The translations under genes were made by a program, and so were the position numbers. A stretch of 42,545 nucleotides of DNA, from positions 1 through 42,545 of the IMG/VR virus record IMGVR_UViG_3300033052_000047. One strand, given 5' to 3'. The DNA comes from a virus. The notes under the pieces are model-generated. The model had not been told where the DNA came from. It was given only the letters and a program-made list of their open reading frames with translations, and ran no database searches. Below, piece after piece: positions 9,801-17,092 of this stretch (positions are counted from its first letter, which is position 1; every line of letters starts with the position of its first letter).

Positions 9801-12800
9801 CCAAGTTCGAGCAGCAGTTCATCGAACAGCAGATCCGCGACCTCGATCAGTCCGCCAGTGAGTTGCGCCGGACCGAGGGCGGCAAGTCGCGCACGGTCAA
9901 GCAGATCGAGAAGGCTCGCGCCAATATGGACGCGAAGCTCAAGAAACTGCTCGATTCCGGCAACAAGGACGTTGGCATGACGTTCGAGGAGATGGGCGTC
10001 GATGGTCTCTTTGTGGACGAGGCTCACGAGTTCAAGAACCTCGGCTTCGCCACGAAGATGACGCGCGTTGGCGGCCTCGGAAACACCCAGGGCAGCCAGA
10101 AGGCGGCCGACCTCTACATGAAGAGCCGCAGCGTGCTCGAGCGGACCGGCGGGCGCAACCTGGTGTTCCTGTCCGGCACCCCGATCTCGAACACCATGGC
10201 CGAGCTCTACACCGTGCAGCGCTATCTCGACTATGGCGCGCTGACCGCCATGGGCGTGGCGCATTTCGATGCATGGGCCAAAGTGTTTGGCGAGGTGGTG
10301 TCCGACTGGGAGCTCAGCCCCTCGGGCACGTACAAGCTGAACAGCCGGTTCGCGAAGTTCGTGAACATGCCCGAGTTGATGCAGCGCTATCTCAGCTTTG
10401 CTGACGTCATCACCAATGACGACATCAAGCGCCAGCTGGCCGCGCTTGGCAAAACCTTGCCGCTGCCCAAGGTGAAGGGCGGCAAGCCCTCCGTCGTGGT
10501 GGTGCCGCGCAGCAAGGACCAGGCCGTGTACATTGGCGAGCCGACCGGCAAGGATGCCGCCGGCAACGAGGAGTATCCTCGCACCTCGCTGGTCTATCGC
10601 GCCGAGCACCTGCCCAAGAAAGTCGAGAAGGGCAGCGACAACATGCTCAAGGTCATGTCGGACGCGCGCAAAGCCGCGCTCGACATGCGCCTGATCGATC
10701 CGAGCTACTCCGACGCGCCTGGCTCCAAGGTGCACGTCGCTGCCGACAACATCGTAAGGCTCCACAAGCAGTGGGCCGGAAAGCGCGGCACCCAGCTGGT
10801 GTTCATCGACCTGTCGACGCCCAAGGGTGCGCAGGCCCGTGAGGAGGCGCGCATCCGCGAGCTGATGGCCAAAGCGGACGAAGGCGACGAGGCAGCGCAG
10901 GAAGCACTCGACGCCATGTCTCCCGATGAGCTGCTGTCGCTGGGCTCCTCGTTCAGCGTCTATGACGATCTCAGGCAGAAGCTCATCGACCGCGGCATCC
11001 CCGAGGCCGAAATCGCCTTCATCCACGACGCCAACACTGAAGCGCAGAAGGAGGAGCTGTTCGGCAAGGTACGCAGCGGCCGGGTGCGCGTGCTGTTTGG
11101 TTCCACGCCGAAGATGGGCGCTGGCACCAACGTGCAGAACCGCCTCGTAGCGCTCCACCATCTGGACGCGCCATGGCGCCCCTCCGACCTCGAACAGCGC
11201 GACGGCCGGGGTATTCGCCAGGGCAATGAGCTCTACGCCGAGGATCCTGACGGGTTCGAGATCGAGATCCTGCGTTACGCCACCAAGAACACCCTCGACG
11301 CCCGCCAGTGGCAGACCATCGAGGGCAAGGCGCGGTTCGTGGCGCAATTGCGCAAGGGCGACGTCAAAGCCCGCGTGGTCGAGGACATCGCGGGCGAGGC
11401 TGCCAATGCCGCCGAGATGAAGGCCGCAGCGAGCGGCAACCCGCTCATCCTCGAGGAGATGGACCTCCGCCAGAAGCTCCGCCGACTCGAGGGGCAGTCC
11501 GCCGAGCACGATCGTGAGCAGTTCCGTGTCCGCGACACCATTCGTCGGTTGCGGGAGGAGGCGAAACGCATCGAGGCGCGTCTGCCTGCCGACGTGGCTG
11601 ACGCCGCTGCGGCAACGGCAGCGCTCGAAAATGGGTTGCCGACCACCATCGAGGGCCAGGAGGTTGAGAAGGCCGGCCAGCTCGGCGCCGCAGTCATCGG
11701 CGCTGCGCGGCGCGCTGAGAATGCGGGGGATACCGCGACGCTCAAGCTCGGCCAGCTCGGCGACTTCGCGGTCAGCATCGAGCCGACGCCGAATTACTTT
11801 GCGAAAGCGGCCTACACCGTCACGCTCGCCGGTAAGAGCGAGCACGACATCGTCATTGACGACATCGCCAAGGCCCACGATGTGGGCACTGGCACCGCGA
11901 TCATGAACACGCTGCGGGCGTTGGTGAAGGAACCGAAATCGCGCCAGGACCGCCTAGACCAGGTCACTCGCGAGCTGCCGGCGCTCGAGTCGCAGATCCG
12001 CGCTTGGCCCGACGCCGCAGTCTTGGCCGACACCAAGGCGCGCCATGCCGAGGTGCTGAACCAGCTGAAGCCCAAGCAGCAGGCAGCTGCGCCCGCGGCC
12101 GTCGCTCCCGCTGGAGCGGAAGCCTCGATCGCCGAAGAGCCCGTGATTTCGCTCACCGGTAAGGAGCTTGGTGAAAGTAAGGACCTGGCATCACTACGGC
12201 GCGCCGCGCAGCGTTGGTACACCGACAACCTCGTAGGCGAAGCGGCCAAGACGACGGATGGCCTGACCGTGCTGTTCAACCGCGCCGGTGCCAAGGAGGC
12301 CACCGCCGGCGTCACCAACGAGACGCTGCTGCAGGCGATCCCGGCAATCCGCTCGATCATCGAGAAGGGCAGGGTGCTTCGTCGCGAGAAGCCGACCCGC
12401 GCTACAAAGGCCGATACCAGTCGCGAAACGATCGGTGGGCGGCTGATCGCCATCCGCGAAGCGCGCGGCCTGCCGCAGGCAAGCCTGGCGGCAGAGCTCG
12501 GCCTGTCGCCGCAGCGGTATGGCACCTATGAGCGTGGCCGCTCACTGCCGCCCCCGGAGGTGCTGGACAAACTCTTCGAGCTCACCGGCGCAACTGCCGA
12601 CTACATCCTGTTTGGCCGTGGTCGCGGGCTGCCGGCCGACCTTCTCGAAGCGTTGCAGGGACAAAAGCCCGATGTGCGCGAGCGCATTGTTATCGGCGCG
12701 CCGGTGCGTGTCGGCGATCGCTTGCTCAATCTGGCTGTCACGGTCCTCGCCACCGACGACGGGCGGTTCGCCTACGATCTAGCTCCGGTGCCCGACAGCG

Positions 12801-15800
12801 CCGCTCCGAGCGACGCAGAGCCGGCGTTGCAGGCGGAGTATCGCGGCGACCAGACCATCAACCTGCTGGAGATCCCGCCTGGGTGGGGCGTGGTGGCAAG
12901 CGACACTGATGCGACCGCCTTGACCGATGCTGATCGCGCGGAGCTGCTGAGCATCGTGCAAAAGGTGTCCGGGCTCGACGACGTCACGTTCAAGGGCCGC
13001 ATTTCGCTGCCGAATGGAGCGGAAGGGTGGGGCCGTGCCGACCCGTCGAGCGCCGCGGGGCTCTACGCGCCGGTCGAAGACGTCATCTGGCTTGCCGAGG
13101 ACACCGCCACCAATCGCACGGCATACCACGAGGCGTTCCACCGGCTGCAGGGCCTCTTCCTGACCGATCGAGAGCGTCAGGTGCTCCGTGAGGAGCTGCC
13201 GCGCCTGCGTCGCATGGTTCGCAGCAACGAGTTCCGCCGCGATCAAGTCGCAGGCATGAGCCCCAAGGAGATCGAGGCGGAGGCGTTCGCGATATACGCT
13301 AGCGGCGACAGCGAGGTGAAACCGCACGCTGCGCTGCGCGCCATTTGGGACCGCATCGCCGAGTTGATCCGCCGCGTGAAGAGCTATCTCACCGGCAGGG
13401 GCTTTGACACATCCGAGAGCATCTTCCGTAGGGCCGCCAGCGGCGAGATCGCGCAGCGCGAGCCGCGAACCGCCTCGATCGCAACGGCGGAATACTCCGT
13501 AAATCCGTCCGTGGCACGCGAGAAGGCCATCACCGAGCTCAAAGGGTCGCTGACCGATCTCCAGCCGAAGGTGCTGGCCGCCATCCCTCTCACCTACTTC
13601 GAAGAGTTGGCACGTCCGAACATGTCGGCGGTGCACAGCTACATGCGCACCAAGCGCGACATGGACGCCTACCGGGGCAAGAAGCACGCTGCGGCCGACG
13701 AAATCGCCCAGGAGTGGCTGAAGCTCACCCGCACTGGCAAGGGCTTCCTGCCCAGCGCCGCGGGCAAGGCCATGGCGGCCCGCCTGTCCGACCTGATGCA
13801 CCAAGCGACCCTCGCCGGCGTCGATCCGACGAGCACCGATGAGCAGGTGATGCTCGATCCGCGTTATCCGGCGCTGCGCGAGCAGTTCCTGCGGCTTCCC
13901 CCGACGGCGCGACGCCTCTTCACGACGGTGCGCGACGCCTATGTCGACCAGGCCAACGAGCTCGACAAGCTGCTGCTCGATGCCGTTCGCAAGGCGCAGG
14001 AGATCGCCGTCAAACGCGCCGACGAGCGCTATCAGACCGACCTCGAGGCACTCGATCGGAAGCTCGCGACCGGCCGCATGGACCCGGTGAAGCATCGCGA
14101 GGAGGTTGCCGACCTCAACGCGCGCTATGCCAACGACAAGATCCGCTCGACCTATGCGAACAAGGCGCGCCTCAGCAAACTCCGAGCCTCCTTCGAGAAA
14201 AACCGTGTGCCGGCGCCGTACTTCCCGCTGGCTCGTTTCGGGCGTTACACAGTGACGCTCCGCGACGTCGACGGTTCTGCCCTGTCGTTCTCTCGTCGTG
14301 AGAAGGCCGCCGATCGCGATCGTCTCGCCGCCGAGATGCGTGAGGCCTATCCCGGCCGCACCGTTGAGGTAGGCGTCATGGACGAGGCCGGCGCCGGCAT
14401 GCGCCAGGCCATGGACCCGCGCCTTGTCGCCGAAATCGAGGGCATCCTAGGCAGCGCCAATGTCGATGGCTCCGTGATGGATCAGATTTGGCAGCGGTAT
14501 ATTCAGACCATGCCGGATCTCTCGACCCGGAAGCGCTTCATCCACCGCAAGGGCACCGCGGGCTTCGACGCGGATGCGCTGCGCTCGTTCTCGTCGCACT
14601 TCTTCCACGCCGCGCACCAGATGGGCCGGCTGAAGTACGGCGCCGACCTGCAAGAGCTCCTCGATCAGACCGCAATTCAGGCGCGAAAGGCCGATGATCC
14701 GACCAAGGGCGGCACGCTCGCCAACGAGCTCGCGCGGCGGCACAAGTGGATCCTTAACCCGCAGGGTTCCGGCGCGGTGCAAGCCGTCACCTCGTTCATG
14801 TTCGCCTGGTATCTCGGCGCGACCCCAGCTGCCGCGCTGGTGAACCTGACGCAGACCCCGATGCTTGGCATTCCGATCATCGGCGCCCGCTTCGGCCTCG
14901 CCAGCACGGCAGCGGCGATGACGAAGGCCTCTGCCGACTTCGTCGCCGGCCGCGGCTCACTTGAGCGCTCCGGCATCAGCGACGAGGATAAGCGGGCGCT
15001 CGAGCAGTTCTACGAGACGGGGCTGATCGACCGGACCCAGAGCCACGACCTGGCCGGCGTAGGCGACACCGGCGTCAACTACTCACCGCTGCGCGCCCGC
15101 GTCATGGCCGTCATCTCGTGGGCCTTCCACAAGGCGGAGGTGGCGAACCGCGAAATCACCGCCATTACCGCGTTCCGGCTGGCCCGGGCCGCAGGCGAGG
15201 ACTTCGCCGCGGCCGTCGACACCGCCCACGATCTCACCTGGAAGACGCACTTCGACTATTCCAACAGCTCGCGGCCGCGGCTGCTGCAGGGCGACGCGGC
15301 AAAACTCCTGCTGGTGTTCCAGAACTACCAGCTGAACATGTGGTACCGGCTGCTCCGTGACCTTCACCAGAGCTTCAAGGGCGAGAGCCCGCAGGCCCGC
15401 AAAGAGGCGAGGGTGCAGCTCGCCGGCATCATGGGCATGATGACCCTCATGGGCGGCGTGACTGGCTTCTTCGGCTTCAACGTGCTCATGGCCATCGCGG
15501 GCATCTTCGCCGGCGCATTCGGTGACGACGATCCGTTCGAGATGGAGCAGCAGATGCGCACCGCCGTGGTCGACATGTTCGGCCGGGACATCGGCGGCAT
15601 GATCCTCAATGGCGTGCCCGGGCACCTCCTCGGCATCGATCTCACGTCGCGCATCGGCATGCCGGACCTTTTCGTCCGCTCTCCCGACGATCCGAACGCG
15701 GAGGGTCGCGATTGGTGGACCCAGCTGCTGGTCAACGCCATGGGCGTCGTTCCCTCGACCATCATCAACATGGGCGATGGCATTTCGCTGATGCAGAAGG

Positions 15801-16294
15801 GCAACCTGGTGCGCGGCGCCGAGATGATGATGCCAAAGGCGCTCAAGGACCTGATGCAGGCCTATCGGTTTGCCAACGAGGGCCTGACGACGCGCAAGGG
15901 CGACGAGATCATGCCGTCCGACCAGATCACAGCGTGGGACACCATGATGAAGGTCGTCGGGTTCACGCCGGCGAAGGTGGCGGAAACCTATGATCGCAGC
16001 TCGGCACTCTACAACGCCGACGAGAAAATCCGGGACAAGCGGACGGTGCTGCTCAACCAGTTCGCCACTGCTATCGCGATGGATGATGACGCGACGATCG
16101 CCCAGGTGCTCGAGCGCATCGAGGCGTTCAATGCGGTGCCGATTCACCGGGGCTATGTCATCACCAAGGATACGATCCGCCGCTCCCTCAAAACGCGTGC
16201 CAGCAACGCCTCCAAGCGGGAGGACGGAGTCCTAATTCAGTCGGCAGCGGGCGGTGCTGATCTTCGCGATTTGCTTGGTGATCGCGTCTACTGA
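875..16294 (+). CDS. Giant polyvalent virion/ejection protein (5139 aa)
   Basis: Approximate domains by residue. 31-165: lytic transglycosylase (E41 in TRTSESGG, then GAYQF). 205-305: domain seen in phage virion proteins. 430-660: Gly/Ala-rich hydrophobic helices. 1009-1143: inorganic-pyrophosphatase-like (KDHIDVF, FDEHKVMLG). 1256-1470: C5-cytosine methyltransferase-like (TPC with C1318; ENP). 1629-1735: helical. 1955-2055: low-complexity linker. 2055-2360: N6-adenine methyltransferase (LEPSVGAGNF; NPPF 2261-2264). 2859-3470: SF2 helicase (GAGKT with K2889; DEAH 3048-3051; QRDGRGIRQ). 3758-3975: nuclease-like domain split by a repressor-type HTH (3848-3914). 4060-4170: zincin (HEAFH 4085-4089). 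4640-5139: hydrophobic C-terminus like LPD38. This fits the phage polyvalent-protein class (DarB-like), packaged and ejected to protect DNA and cross the envelope. ATG 875 has GAGGA nine bases upstream. There is no internal stop. Domain names rest on motif recognition. Confidence 0.88.
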   Translation: MAAPTDFGSKDPLGLFKTTPKPKTGGGTVPDSYYASTRTSESGGSNTAQNPSSSALGAYQFLDSTWRGLMKSHPELGLTADGRTDPDQAERAMRAFTEDNAGVLRSAGIAVDNGSLYAAHFLGAGGASTALKAPDSTAMRSIVGGDVIAANPFLADMTVGDFKAWAARKGGAGGSGDTIVVDSSFKPSDPMGLYPQSNQRDATADLLEPGNIDLTKRPIVQNSDGSVSTVRSMSFEEDGAEILIPTVSPTGQVLSDEDAIALYHKTGQFLGKFGSVEAANAYAEQLHQQQAKYAADVADAKTKGLAQQLNAGSPGRYETIPSDQLEQWQTDWQSKNGSKDILGDTWRLLGMGQVGVEASMREMVNQIPVVGPGLVAAGDNIDKWIYGKPSEDRYADLYAKDAATLTPETRAARDKAWWNEDKATLGDAWMDPRAYFAGVVESLPGTVATMAPAMFLARGAFIGAMASGLPRNVAAATAARSALLSGAVLEGGMGGADTARGVRAAIEAIPRPQLLSSGAVQTLIAQGMTPDEAINAVTNDAATQAFLIGGVATGIFGGFGDKALARIVGEGIEGSIGKRIASGIARGMVAEGVLEEAPQSAAGQFAQNIALRDTVDPSQSLGEGVADAALGGAAVGAAMGGAFGGAGGAFSQADPANAIEQSSAVPSPVAAPVAPKKGPLQTSLEQGLSETQATSLDFASVEEVAPKSGSTVTIPPETDMPSMPAMYLGFPEPGKRVLVEDEALGPRFAATVDSYVHEDDGNGGKRLEAIVADDNGVVLQVPADKLHVARLTQTLLDDLERRENPPIERSKPKVDPAKAREVNGKTMVMPDTTLAELYDLGKDRWQQKRLAGASGLQMRELVSDAGNRIADQLGVPRKRIGEIADDYRYRVERASKALKGDLPGNMHGINADKLRAWKEERKRLDAEPDLLDQPEMDVAPAVPSDADLWEASTFPDDREQAAETLEAGRKWREQQEAKPTPVDVDAAAHVAATSPNNDLAQPTQAQKEAGNYQKGHVKIGGLDLSIENPAGSERSGVDKGGKAWSVTMKSHYGYIRGTVGKDKDHIDVFIKKATTELNDESPVFVVDQVVDGKFDEHKVMLGYSELPQAKRGYLANYAKGWNGLGSITETTLGDFKRWLEEGDPTRQFSERADAPVAPTDEAFYADKAFPDDRDEAPATLAAAREVGVDTKAPMEPKPENVRPVDLTSPWFPVPATTKDISAVKEFIPQSEAAARLAEWKAEAHRIGREEDHSKEGIISLFDASGRWSQPFADAGYTVLRFDTKHGDDIFYDSPDWVMEQMRAAGVEKIVGLLSATPCTTFASSGARWWESRHDVNDSAMVAKLFGPKAAQLFDSPVEANTWMVHATELYADLSKPLFHVMENPIGRLPRMSGMPKPLMIFNPNNFGDAYTKKTQLWGDFDTDLPTASVEPVEGSKMQNKLRGDNPEDKAARSLTPEGFSYAFFIAQYQRLSKELDYQPRVVPRLSKAPTKSAPAFEQGADESGLHFAIRQLLGNWTSGPVRTTGDGKDLQAGSTFVVDGIDAKGTVTLLKQGYGSAEALPLVLTFKELNDEVKAGLRFEPAPVAAATKVETPKPVKPERKKAAPATSKTALEAAMPPAEATVPASTDRFAKNKLFTADKVEAARARLRSKMNQLNSGIDPEVLIDGMTIAGAYIEAGVRDFGDYAKAMIGDFGDGVKPFLLSFWEGARNYPGLDTKGMTPVEASARQHAELNKVLPAEAAAALGQEIAKPKKRTPKAGTAGDRTLIQDFGVEHIDGWAGEGEETDFGIKGGVKDNFIKDAMGYLRAVADILQQEGFTPPDDTKGRPRKAVNKNESGVAASGDVSLNLWHPDSDARIYVHIAGSALRGTVPTTPSGISIMFRVGVGADRDVTRAMNQWAPVDLSAADFAGTLRAAVDRAVTWTKRDRSQEEKQRVIEELKAVIARPPLPGAETLDEPSELDQPSQGALEGAPADAVPPVAGRGDAEQGAEGRGGADLPRSGRARAERAAAGRGVPDGEGAVSVPTVGADVRAAEPDAPSAGGDEGRAARDAGRVIEDAATAAATPAQNRPADFTISDEDEIGAGGAKTKFRNNVAAIELLRVLDEEKRPATRAEQAVLAKWVGWGGLSAAFPREDGTVPKGWDREAAQLKALLTDEEYRAAASSTRNAHYTSSEVVKAIWSIAQRLGFKGGRVLEPSVGAGNFIGLMPAELRDGSQVTGVELDHITGGIAKNLYPGANIHAPVGFQDFAVPDGYFDLAIGNPPFGGEKLYDKERRHLNGMSIHNYFFAKAIDALRPGGILAMVVTNFFLDAPVSEPRRYIAQHADFIGAIRLPNDAFLKNAGTEVTTDIVLFRKRAEGEKPGDLTWKNTGTHVDKDGKNVVLSRYFLDHPDMMLGEFGAFGTMYRGESAALISRPGQDTAAELAKAIEKLPRDLMSGPGAPVSDPTEQLKPTRSVGDALVGSVFIDDAGKLMVRRGDQLGETRAEAVELPNAKALARVTGMVRLRDAFAALRRAQINDAATDAEISALRKDLNVIYDSFVAEHGPVNADANKRLFRDDPTWPQIAALEEKFDKGLSDAVAKRTGEKARAPSAQKAAIFTRRTQQPYRPPTEAKSAKDALAAVLAEFGRVDVVEMVRLYGHSAEDIIDELGPLVFQTPAGSYATADAYLSGNVKKKLAEAKEAAAKDPAFKRNVEALTDVLPADIEAVDIDVKAGSPWVPSRHIVDFMTHILGAEGGKATYNRYNAVWTIDPPRPTEAATAQWATGRASAGAVVEAALNDKTLSIYDRTSDGKAELNVEETNAAKDKVERVKAEWKKWLWTDDERRAELGRIYNDTFNTDVIRTYDGSHLGLPGKVGDDIISLRPHQKSFIWRGMQSSTVLADHTVGAGKTFAAIALAMEMRRVGLAKKPMFVVPNHLVGQWAADFVKLYPGAKVLATTKGDFEKENRKKLFARVATGDWDAVIVAHSSFGKVPVDPKFEQQFIEQQIRDLDQSASELRRTEGGKSRTVKQIEKARANMDAKLKKLLDSGNKDVGMTFEEMGVDGLFVDEAHEFKNLGFATKMTRVGGLGNTQGSQKAADLYMKSRSVLERTGGRNLVFLSGTPISNTMAELYTVQRYLDYGALTAMGVAHFDAWAKVFGEVVSDWELSPSGTYKLNSRFAKFVNMPELMQRYLSFADVITNDDIKRQLAALGKTLPLPKVKGGKPSVVVVPRSKDQAVYIGEPTGKDAAGNEEYPRTSLVYRAEHLPKKVEKGSDNMLKVMSDARKAALDMRLIDPSYSDAPGSKVHVAADNIVRLHKQWAGKRGTQLVFIDLSTPKGAQAREEARIRELMAKADEGDEAAQEALDAMSPDELLSLGSSFSVYDDLRQKLIDRGIPEAEIAFIHDANTEAQKEELFGKVRSGRVRVLFGSTPKMGAGTNVQNRLVALHHLDAPWRPSDLEQRDGRGIRQGNELYAEDPDGFEIEILRYATKNTLDARQWQTIEGKARFVAQLRKGDVKARVVEDIAGEAANAAEMKAAASGNPLILEEMDLRQKLRRLEGQSAEHDREQFRVRDTIRRLREEAKRIEARLPADVADAAAATAALENGLPTTIEGQEVEKAGQLGAAVIGAARRAENAGDTATLKLGQLGDFAVSIEPTPNYFAKAAYTVTLAGKSEHDIVIDDIAKAHDVGTGTAIMNTLRALVKEPKSRQDRLDQVTRELPALESQIRAWPDAAVLADTKARHAEVLNQLKPKQQAAAPAAVAPAGAEASIAEEPVISLTGKELGESKDLASLRRAAQRWYTDNLVGEAAKTTDGLTVLFNRAGAKEATAGVTNETLLQAIPAIRSIIEKGRVLRREKPTRATKADTSRETIGGRLIAIREARGLPQASLAAELGLSPQRYGTYERGRSLPPPEVLDKLFELTGATADYILFGRGRGLPADLLEALQGQKPDVRERIVIGAPVRVGDRLLNLAVTVLATDDGRFAYDLAPVPDSAAPSDAEPALQAEYRGDQTINLLEIPPGWGVVASDTDATALTDADRAELLSIVQKVSGLDDVTFKGRISLPNGAEGWGRADPSSAAGLYAPVEDVIWLAEDTATNRTAYHEAFHRLQGLFLTDRERQVLREELPRLRRMVRSNEFRRDQVAGMSPKEIEAEAFAIYASGDSEVKPHAALRAIWDRIAELIRRVKSYLTGRGFDTSESIFRRAASGEIAQREPRTASIATAEYSVNPSVAREKAITELKGSLTDLQPKVLAAIPLTYFEELARPNMSAVHSYMRTKRDMDAYRGKKHAAADEIAQEWLKLTRTGKGFLPSAAGKAMAARLSDLMHQATLAGVDPTSTDEQVMLDPRYPALREQFLRLPPTARRLFTTVRDAYVDQANELDKLLLDAVRKAQEIAVKRADERYQTDLEALDRKLATGRMDPVKHREEVADLNARYANDKIRSTYANKARLSKLRASFEKNRVPAPYFPLARFGRYTVTLRDVDGSALSFSRREKAADRDRLAAEMREAYPGRTVEVGVMDEAGAGMRQAMDPRLVAEIEGILGSANVDGSVMDQIWQRYIQTMPDLSTRKRFIHRKGTAGFDADALRSFSSHFFHAAHQMGRLKYGADLQELLDQTAIQARKADDPTKGGTLANELARRHKWILNPQGSGAVQAVTSFMFAWYLGATPAAALVNLTQTPMLGIPIIGARFGLASTAAAMTKASADFVAGRGSLERSGISDEDKRALEQFYETGLIDRTQSHDLAGVGDTGVNYSPLRARVMAVISWAFHKAEVANREITAITAFRLARAAGEDFAAAVDTAHDLTWKTHFDYSNSSRPRLLQGDAAKLLLVFQNYQLNMWYRLLRDLHQSFKGESPQARKEARVQLAGIMGMMTLMGGVTGFFGFNVLMAIAGIFAGAFGDDDPFEMEQQMRTAVVDMFGRDIGGMILNGVPGHLLGIDLTSRIGMPDLFVRSPDDPNAEGRDWWTQLLVNAMGVVPSTIINMGDGISLMQKGNLVRGAEMMMPKALKDLMQAYRFANEGLTTRKGDEIMPSDQITAWDTMMKVVGFTPAKVAETYDRSSALYNADEKIRDKRTVLLNQFATAIAMDDDATIAQVLERIEAFNAVPIHRGYVITKDTIRRSLKTRASNASKREDGVLIQSAAGGADLRDLLGDRVY
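6738..7037 (+). CDS. Small gene nested in another frame of the giant gene
   Basis: 99 residues, lying wholly inside the giant gene but in a different frame. It starts with ATG after a GGAG site (6727-6730, seven bases away) and ends in TAA. It reads like a real compact helical protein: Trp/Lys/His-rich N-terminus (WISQARAHWKEHQP), an amphipathic helix (AAEQTYREVDELEQ) and the ending MVRERYLFP. I recall this pattern from short phage proteins encoded next to polyvalent genes but cannot verify it. Third codon positions are almost all G or C in this frame. The giant-gene frame here gives only Ala/Gly/Arg/Glu-rich linker. The coding signal therefore favours this small frame. Function unknown. Confidence 0.7.
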   Translation: MNLQNWISQARAHWKEHQPTRFRQLRDAGTLNKALKDAAEQTYREVDELEQSGLQPDEAFQMVRERYLFPQSEQTSERPNLMHQALAATKAGQREMPVE

Positions 16295-16352
16295 CCATCT
16301 GGCACCGCAAACTGATTTTGGATACAGTCAGGTTCAGTTGCGGAGGGGCTTA

Positions 16353-16463
16353 ATGATGATAACGTTTATCATTGGATTTGCGGTAGGAGCATTGGCCGTT
16401 GCTGCAGTGCTCGGCGGATTGCTCTACCTCTACGGCCTCGGCCTCGGCGTCGACACTGACTGA
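16353..16463 (+). CDS. Small single-span membrane protein (36 aa)
   Basis: 36 residues beginning MMITFIIGFAVGALAVAAVL, almost entirely one hydrophobic span, with a short acidic tail (GVDTD). The ATG at 16353 has a GGAGG site six bases upstream; a second ATG follows immediately. A longer in-frame start at 16254 lies inside the end of the giant gene and has no ribosome site. It lies just before the lysis cassette. A small pinholin or holin accessory role is possible from position and topology, but small membrane proteins of this kind have many roles. Confidence 0.6.
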   Translation: MMITFIIGFAVGALAVAAVLGGLLYLYGLGLGVDTD

Positions 16464-16544
16464 AGCGGATCGCAAGCATTCGGTTCAGTTTGCCAAATCG
16501 GCCAAGTTGCGGGTTTAGGCGAACCAGCGTAGAAAGTCTCGATC

Positions 16545-16582
16545 GCGCATGACGTGCGGTTTCCCACGGGAGACCCGTCATG
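16545..16582. repeat. Inverted repeat spanning the endolysin start codon
   Basis: CATGACG (16548-16554) pairs with CGTCATG (16576-16582), whose last three bases are the endolysin ATG. Inside, GGTTTCCC and GGGAGACC pair with one mismatch across an AC loop, and the ribosome site lies in the hairpin. GCGCATGACGTGC (16545-16557) is identical to 831-843 before the giant gene. In both places GCGAACC occurs about 26-28 bases upstream of the 13-mer. Confidence 0.6.
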
Positions 16583-17092
16583 TCCGCACTCAGCCCACAG
16601 AAGTGGCCCGGCAAAGCCGATATCAACGCCTTCTACGGCAATCCTGACGCCAATAACGATGGCGCGGCCGATATCGACTGGTCGGCAAAGCACCTGACCA
16701 CCATCGTCGCGCCTTACCTGATGTTCTATGCCGGCAAGCAGGTGAAGAACATCACGGTCAACCGCGGATGTGCCGACAGCCTGCTGCGCTGCCTCACCGC
16801 CATCGGCGAGGAGTTTGGCGCGCAGGATCGCGCCAGGTACCAGCTCGACCAGTTCGGCGGGGTCTACAACTTCCGCAAAAAGCGCGGTGGCGGCGGGCTC
16901 TCCATCCACTCGTGGGCCGCGGCGATCGACCTCGCGCCGGCCATCAACGGCTTCCGCGTCAAGTACGGCAGCCAGCCCAACATGATGCCCAAGGCGGTGG
17001 TGGATATCTTCGCCGCCGAGAGCTGGGTCTGGGGCGGCCCATGGTCGAACGCCGACGCGATGCACTTTCAGGCCGCCAAGGTCGACGCCTGA
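16580..17092 (+). CDS. Endolysin, M15-type D-Ala-D-Ala peptidase
   Basis: 170 residues. Zinc ligands of the M15 (VanY/endolysin) family are visible: H110 and D117 in SIHSWAAAID, and H162 in DAMHF, preceded by WVWGGPW. It should cut peptide cross-links in peptidoglycan at the end of infection. There is no signal peptide, so release would need the holin-like proteins encoded downstream. The start lies in the arm of the inverted repeat at 16545-16582. The stop overlaps the next ATG (TGATG), and the genes to 19057 follow with overlaps or one-base gaps as one lysis operon. Confidence 0.88.
   Translation: MSALSPQKWPGKADINAFYGNPDANNDGAADIDWSAKHLTTIVAPYLMFYAGKQVKNITVNRGCADSLLRCLTAIGEEFGAQDRARYQLDQFGGVYNFRKKRGGGGLSIHSWAAAIDLAPAINGFRVKYGSQPNMMPKAVVDIFAAESWVWGGPWSNADAMHFQAAKVDA

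Noticed and set aside
8234-11878. Open frame of 1214 codons on the minus strand
   Set aside because: It lies opposite the helicase part of the giant gene. High G+C keeps the opposite frame free of stops; it has no ribosome site or recognisable domain and an unnatural composition.
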